This document shows positions 7,554 through 9,830 of a stretch of 9,830 bases of DNA, one piece after another. This stretch comes from Spirochaetales bacterium. GTDB lineage: Bacteria > Spirochaetota > Spirochaetia > DSM-27196 > PWMO01. The first letter of the stretch is position 1. The number at the start of each line of letters is the position of its first letter. The position numbers were made by a program, and so were the translations under genes. The notes under the pieces were generated by a model that ran no database searches, was not told where the DNA came from, and worked only from the letters and a program-made list of their open reading frames with translations. The stretch lies in contig SKLB01000277.1 of assembly GCA_007123465.1 (NCBI GenBank), forward strand, positions 1-9,830, read 5' to 3'.

Positions 7554-8708
7554 TTAGCGCAGCGCGCGCGCCTCTTCACTGCTCAGAGCGCGGACCACGC
7601 CGTACTGCGGATCACTGCTGCGGACCGTGGGCTGGTCTGCGTAGCGTTCCCCGTTGGCAGACACCATGATGCGCACCACCGGGGTCTTGGGATTGTCATC
7701 AACCGCGTCGACTACAATGCCGCGATACCCGTTTGAGAGTTCAACGTAGGTTCCCAGTGGAAAAAGCGAGAGGTTCAGCAGCAGCGCACGCAACGCTGCT
7801 GCGTCGTACTTTGTGTTGCGATCGCGCAGCAGTGCCAGCATCGTCGCGTGCGGTTCCAGCGCGGCGCGGAACGGCCGATCGGATGTCATGGCTGCATAGC
7901 TGCCGGCAACCGCTATGACCTTGGCGTAATTCGATATGCGCTCGCCGGTGATGCCTCGCGGATAACCCGAACCGTCGACGTTTTCGCGGCATTCGAGAAC
8001 CGCGATGCACACTGCCAGCGGATAAGAAAACTGTTTAAGATGCTTGAAGCCCAACAGGGTGTGCGCCGTGAGCGCCTTGCGTTCTTTTTCGTTGAGCGTC
8101 CCCTCACTCATATAGAGCTGCGGTGGCAAGCGGATCATTCCGGACTCATGCAGCAGTGCGGCAGTGCCCAGCTCGATCAGCTTGTGCGGCGGCATTCTCA
8201 GTGTTGCCCCCATCGCTACGCTCAGAATGGTAGTCTTGACCGAATGCTCGATGATGTAATTCTTGTCGACATTCTGCAGAGCCGGGAACCGTAGCAGGTA
8301 CTTGCGCTTTGCGCGTACGGTTTCCACAACTTCCTTGATCTTCTCGGATACCGTCCGCTGTGGTAGATCGTTGCGCGTGGCAAAATCGGTGAAGAGCTTC
8401 TCGGTAAATCCAAGCAGACCGGAATAGAAGCGTTGCACTTCGGCCAGGATCCTGGACTCTTGCGCTCCCTCTTCAATCGAGAGTAGCGGGGCGCTGTCCG
8501 TACCGTCGGCGCTGCCCGATACGGTTACCGCAGTGTCGCTGACCTCGCCGCTGGTGTGCAGCTCTTCAAAGCCCCACTTCAGCATACGGTGCTTCAGCGA
8601 TTCCGAGAATGGCGTTTCCGGGGAGAGCAGGATGTATTTCTGGTCCAGAAACGATGGCGCTGTCAAGTGTTTCTGGGCCGGCAAAGTCCGAACCGATACA
8701 GTCTTCAT
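7554..8708 (-). CDS. Degenerate HD-GYP-domain protein (c-di-GMP phosphodiesterase fold)
   Basis: The 384-residue soluble protein has no signal peptide or membrane segment. Residues 1-55 (LDQKYILLSP at 21-30) form a small N-terminal segment I cannot assign. About 85-140 is helical and charged. About 145-310 is an HD-GYP module: EHS (154-156), HE at 187-188 in LLHESGMIRLPP, TAH (214-216), DGSGYPRGITGE (245-256) and MTSDRPFR (274-281). About 315-375 is the small C-terminal beta segment often found after HD-GYP modules (FPLGTYVELSNGYRGIVV). Active HD-GYP enzymes hydrolyse cyclic di-GMP using metals held by HD and HHE. Here HD is HE and HHE is CRE (240-242), so at least three metal ligands are altered. 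It may be a binding or regulatory protein rather than an enzyme, which is inference. ATG 8706-8708 follows GGGA by 7 nt. It is the first gene of the minus-strand operon with the nucleoside kinase. Confidence 0.88.
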   Translation of the reverse strand: MKTVSVRTLPAQKHLTAPSFLDQKYILLSPETPFSESLKHRMLKWGFEELHTSGEVSDTAVTVSGSADGTDSAPLLSIEEGAQESRILAEVQRFYSGLLGFTEKLFTDFATRNDLPQRTVSEKIKEVVETVRAKRKYLLRFPALQNVDKNYIIEHSVKTTILSVAMGATLRMPPHKLIELGTAALLHESGMIRLPPQLYMSEGTLNEKERKALTAHTLLGFKHLKQFSYPLAVCIAVLECRENVDGSGYPRGITGERISNYAKVIAVAGSYAAMTSDRPFRAALEPHATMLALLRDRNTKYDAAALRALLLNLSLFPLGTYVELSNGYRGIVVDAVDDNPKTPVVRIMVSANGERYADQPTVRSSDPQYGVVRALSSEEARALR

Positions 8709-8720
8709 TTTGTGATCCCG

Positions 8721-8750
8721 TTGACCCCGCTACGCCGGATTGGTTACACT
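8721..8750 (+). promoter_or_regulatory. Candidate rightward promoter for the two-TM protein gene
   Basis: TTGACC (8721-8726; 5 of 6 to consensus) is separated by 18 bp from TACACT (8745-8750; 4 of 6). Initiation would fall near 8757, giving a leader of about 22 nt that includes the AGGAG ribosome site of the downstream gene. It runs head-on against the candidate leftward promoter at 8761-8789, so the two probably cannot be occupied together. Support is sequence match only. Confidence 0.4.
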
Positions 8751-8760
8751 CACTACTGTC

Positions 8761-8789
8761 ATTATAGGAGAAAACCCGATGAAATTTAA
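8761..8789 (-). promoter_or_regulatory. Candidate leftward promoter for the HD-GYP/kinase operon
   Basis: Read on the minus strand, a perfect TATAAT (8766-8761) lies 17 bp from a weak TTAAAT (8789-8784; 3 of 6 to TTGACA). Initiation would be near 8754 with a leader of about 45 nt before the HD-GYP ATG. The -35 box lies inside the first codons of the divergent membrane-protein gene, and the -10 box abuts that gene's AGGAG. A weak -35 with a perfect -10 would fit activator dependence, but this is only inference. Confidence 0.4.
8766..8770 (+). promoter_or_regulatory. Ribosome binding site that sets the membrane-protein start
   Basis: AGGAG at 8766-8770 lies 8 nt before ATG 8779-8781. This favours that ATG over a TTG at 8740 in the same frame, which would add 13 residues but has no ribosome site and would fall inside the candidate promoter. 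Confidence 0.8.
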
Positions 8790-9600
8790 GCTCATTTTCC
8801 TGTTGTTCAACGGAATCGTTCTCCTATCGTTCATTTTTGTGTTCATGATCCCGGTTCTTCTGCTCGGCTGGGAGCACAGCCGTCTGTTCTGGGGCACAAA
8901 CTGGCCGCTGGCGGCACTGTTCCTCGCTATTATGGGTGGGCTGAACACCTACTTTGCCCTCAATTGGAAGCTGTTCAGCTTCCTGGAAGCCGAGAACTGG
9001 CGCGGACTGATCTCGTATCTGGAGGATCGAATCTACTCCCACGGCAAGTACCGCAAGCAGTACCTTCACGTCCTGATAAACAGCTACATCCTGGTGTCCG
9101 AGCCCTCGCGTATACTGGAGCTGGAGCAGAAGTGCCGTCAGGACAGGCCCGATCTGGTTCCCGCCTTCGCACTGCAGTTCGGTATTCCGCATCTGTTACA
9201 GAACGATCCGCAGGACCTCGAAAGCTACTACGGAACGATGCGTCAGCAACCTCGCTGCAACGACAGACCGTGGATTGAGTGGTCCTTCGCTTTTGCGTTA
9301 CTGCTGCAGCAGCGGCAGCACGAAGCGCGCGACGTTTTGCTGGCGCTGCCGCGGCAGTCCAAAAACCCGATCCTGCGCGCATTGACCTACTATCTGCTGG
9401 ACGCGTTTCCGGATCAGGACCTGGAGGTCAAGAACAGCGTCATCGAAGGCAAGAAAGCGTTACGCGGGCGTTACAGCATGAGTCAATGGCACAAAGAAGT
9501 GGAGAAGAACCGCAACAATCTGCAGGTAGTGGTGCTCGCCAACCTGGTCAAGGATGTTTCGGCCTGGATCTTCGATCAAAGCGCAGCGCAGGCGACGTGA
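8779..9600 (+). CDS. Two-TM membrane protein with helical cytoplasmic domain, function unknown
   Basis: The 273-residue protein has two strong hydrophobic segments, about 5-29 (LIFLLFNGIVLLSFIFVF...) and 43-62 (PLAALFLAIMGGLNTYFAL). A soluble, helix-rich C-terminal part of about 210 residues follows. Basic residues flank the first segment, and the pair probably forms a hairpin with the large domain in the cytoplasm. The C-terminal part has TPR-like spacing of helices (LHVLINSYILVSEPSRILELEQ at about 96-117, ALLLQQRQHEARDVLLALP at 173-191), but I cannot confirm any defined repeat family. I do not recognise a named family, though it resembles uncharacterised spirochaete proteins as I remember them. 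No catalytic motif is visible. It is divergent from the HD-GYP/kinase operon and lies 45 nt upstream of alaA in the same direction. Confidence 0.85.
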   Translation: MKFKLIFLLFNGIVLLSFIFVFMIPVLLLGWEHSRLFWGTNWPLAALFLAIMGGLNTYFALNWKLFSFLEAENWRGLISYLEDRIYSHGKYRKQYLHVLINSYILVSEPSRILELEQKCRQDRPDLVPAFALQFGIPHLLQNDPQDLESYYGTMRQQPRCNDRPWIEWSFAFALLLQQRQHEARDVLLALPRQSKNPILRALTYYLLDAFPDQDLEVKNSVIEGKKALRGRYSMSQWHKEVEKNRNNLQVVVLANLVKDVSAWIFDQSAAQAT

Positions 9601-9607
9601 TGTCGCC
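9591..9607 (+). other. Small inverted repeat over the membrane-protein stop codon
   Basis: GGCGAC (9591-9596) and GTCGCC (9602-9607) form a perfect 6-bp stem with a 5-nt loop that includes the start of the TGA stop. There is no following T-run, so it is not a standard intrinsic terminator. It could mildly attenuate read-through into alaA, or it may be chance in a GC-rich sequence. Confidence 0.25.
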
Positions 9608-9629
9608 GACTATCACCGATTTCTCATAC

Positions 9630-9637
9630 AGGAGGTG
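9630..9637 (+). promoter_or_regulatory. Full-consensus ribosome binding site of alaA
   Basis: AGGAGGTG matches the full anti-Shine-Dalgarno complement and lies 8 nt before ATG 9646. It is the strongest ribosome site in the window and predicts efficient translation of the aminotransferase. Confidence 0.85.
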
Positions 9638-9645
9638 TCACTGCC

Positions 9646-9830
9646 ATGGCGGTTGGGCCAAATTTTCTCAAGTCTGATAAACTTGCCGGGGTTCTCTACG
9701 ATATCCGCGGTCCGGTTCTGACCGAGGCGCAACGCCTTGAAGAAGAGGGCTTCAAGGTCATCAAGCTCAACATCGGCAATCCGGCTCCGTTCGGGTTCGA
9801 TGCTCCCGACGAGCTGTTCCACGACGTTAT
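9646..9830 (+). CDS. alaA: AlaA-type alanine/glutamate aminotransferase, N-terminal part (3' end outside window)
   Basis: From ATG 9646 the frame stays open to the right edge (61 full codons). The translated start carries the N-terminal signature of the PLP-dependent class I aminotransferase AlaA (E. coli YfbQ): LYDIRGPVLTEAQRLEEEG (about 17-35) and LNIGNPAPFGFDAPDELF (about 41-58), nearly residue-for-residue like the enterobacterial protein as I remember it. AlaA makes alanine from pyruvate with glutamate as amino donor. The PLP lysine and the rest of the catalytic domain lie beyond the window, so activity cannot be judged. It sits 45 nt after the two-TM protein gene with no clear promoter or terminator between, so it may be co-transcribed with it. 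Confidence 0.9.
   Translation, partial: MAVGPNFLKSDKLAGVLYDIRGPVLTEAQRLEEEGFKVIKLNIGNPAPFGFDAPDELFHDV

Noticed and set aside
8740..8778. An upstream TTG start that would lengthen the two-TM protein by 13 residues
   Set aside because: It has no ribosome site and overlaps the candidate promoter. ATG 8779 has AGGAG at 8-nt spacing and begins directly with a membrane-anchor-like sequence.
9591..9630. Intrinsic terminator between the two-TM protein gene and alaA
   Set aside because: The GGCGAC/GTCGCC hairpin is short and lacks a T-tract, so it was kept only as a weak inverted repeat.
1..9830. tRNA or rRNA genes, riboswitches, CRISPR arrays, insertion sequences, attachment sites
   Set aside because: All gaps between genes are 70 bp or shorter, and none shows cloverleaf, spaced-repeat or transposase signals.

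Overview
The window is almost wholly coding, moderately GC-rich and even in codon style. It shows no mobile element, CRISPR array, tRNA or rRNA. The gene families suggest a free-living or environmental spirochaete: a TGS/ThrRS-like nucleoside kinase, an HD-GYP-like protein with an N-terminal LDxKYILLSP-type segment, a two-TM helical protein, and exported TPR/NHL/VWA proteins. This is inferred from remembered family resemblance, not from a marker gene, and a delta-proteobacterium-like lineage is not excluded.

Layout. (1) 1-2510, plus strand: the 3' end of a TPR-protein gene, followed after 3 nt by an exported TPR / six-bladed NHL propeller / VWA protein. (2) 2580-5927, plus strand: clpS-clpA-aat, a compact N-degron (N-end rule) proteolysis operon with a candidate promoter just upstream. 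Aat adds Leu/Phe to proteins with N-terminal Arg/Lys, ClpS recognises the resulting N-terminus, and ClpA unfolds the substrate for ClpP, which is not in the window. (3) 5883-8708, minus strand: a two-gene operon read leftwards, a catalytically degenerate HD-GYP-like protein followed after 12 nt by a nucleoside (uridine-type) kinase with a decayed ThrRS-like N-terminal half. The kinase gene's 3' end overlaps the 3' end of aat by 45 bp in convergent orientation. (4) 8779-9830, plus strand: an unrecognised two-TM membrane protein, then the start of an AlaA-type alanine aminotransferase gene that runs off the window.

The 70-bp gap between regions 3 and 4 carries two candidate promoters that face into each other. 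No intergenic stretch reaches 300 bp. The largest are 69 bp before clpS, 70 bp between the divergent genes, and 45 bp before alaA. I found no convincing wholly new system. The observations most worth a second look are the degenerate HD-GYP protein coupled to the nucleoside kinase, the TPR-NHL-VWA exported protein with an incomplete metal site, the contiguous three-gene N-degron operon, and the convergent coding overlap.
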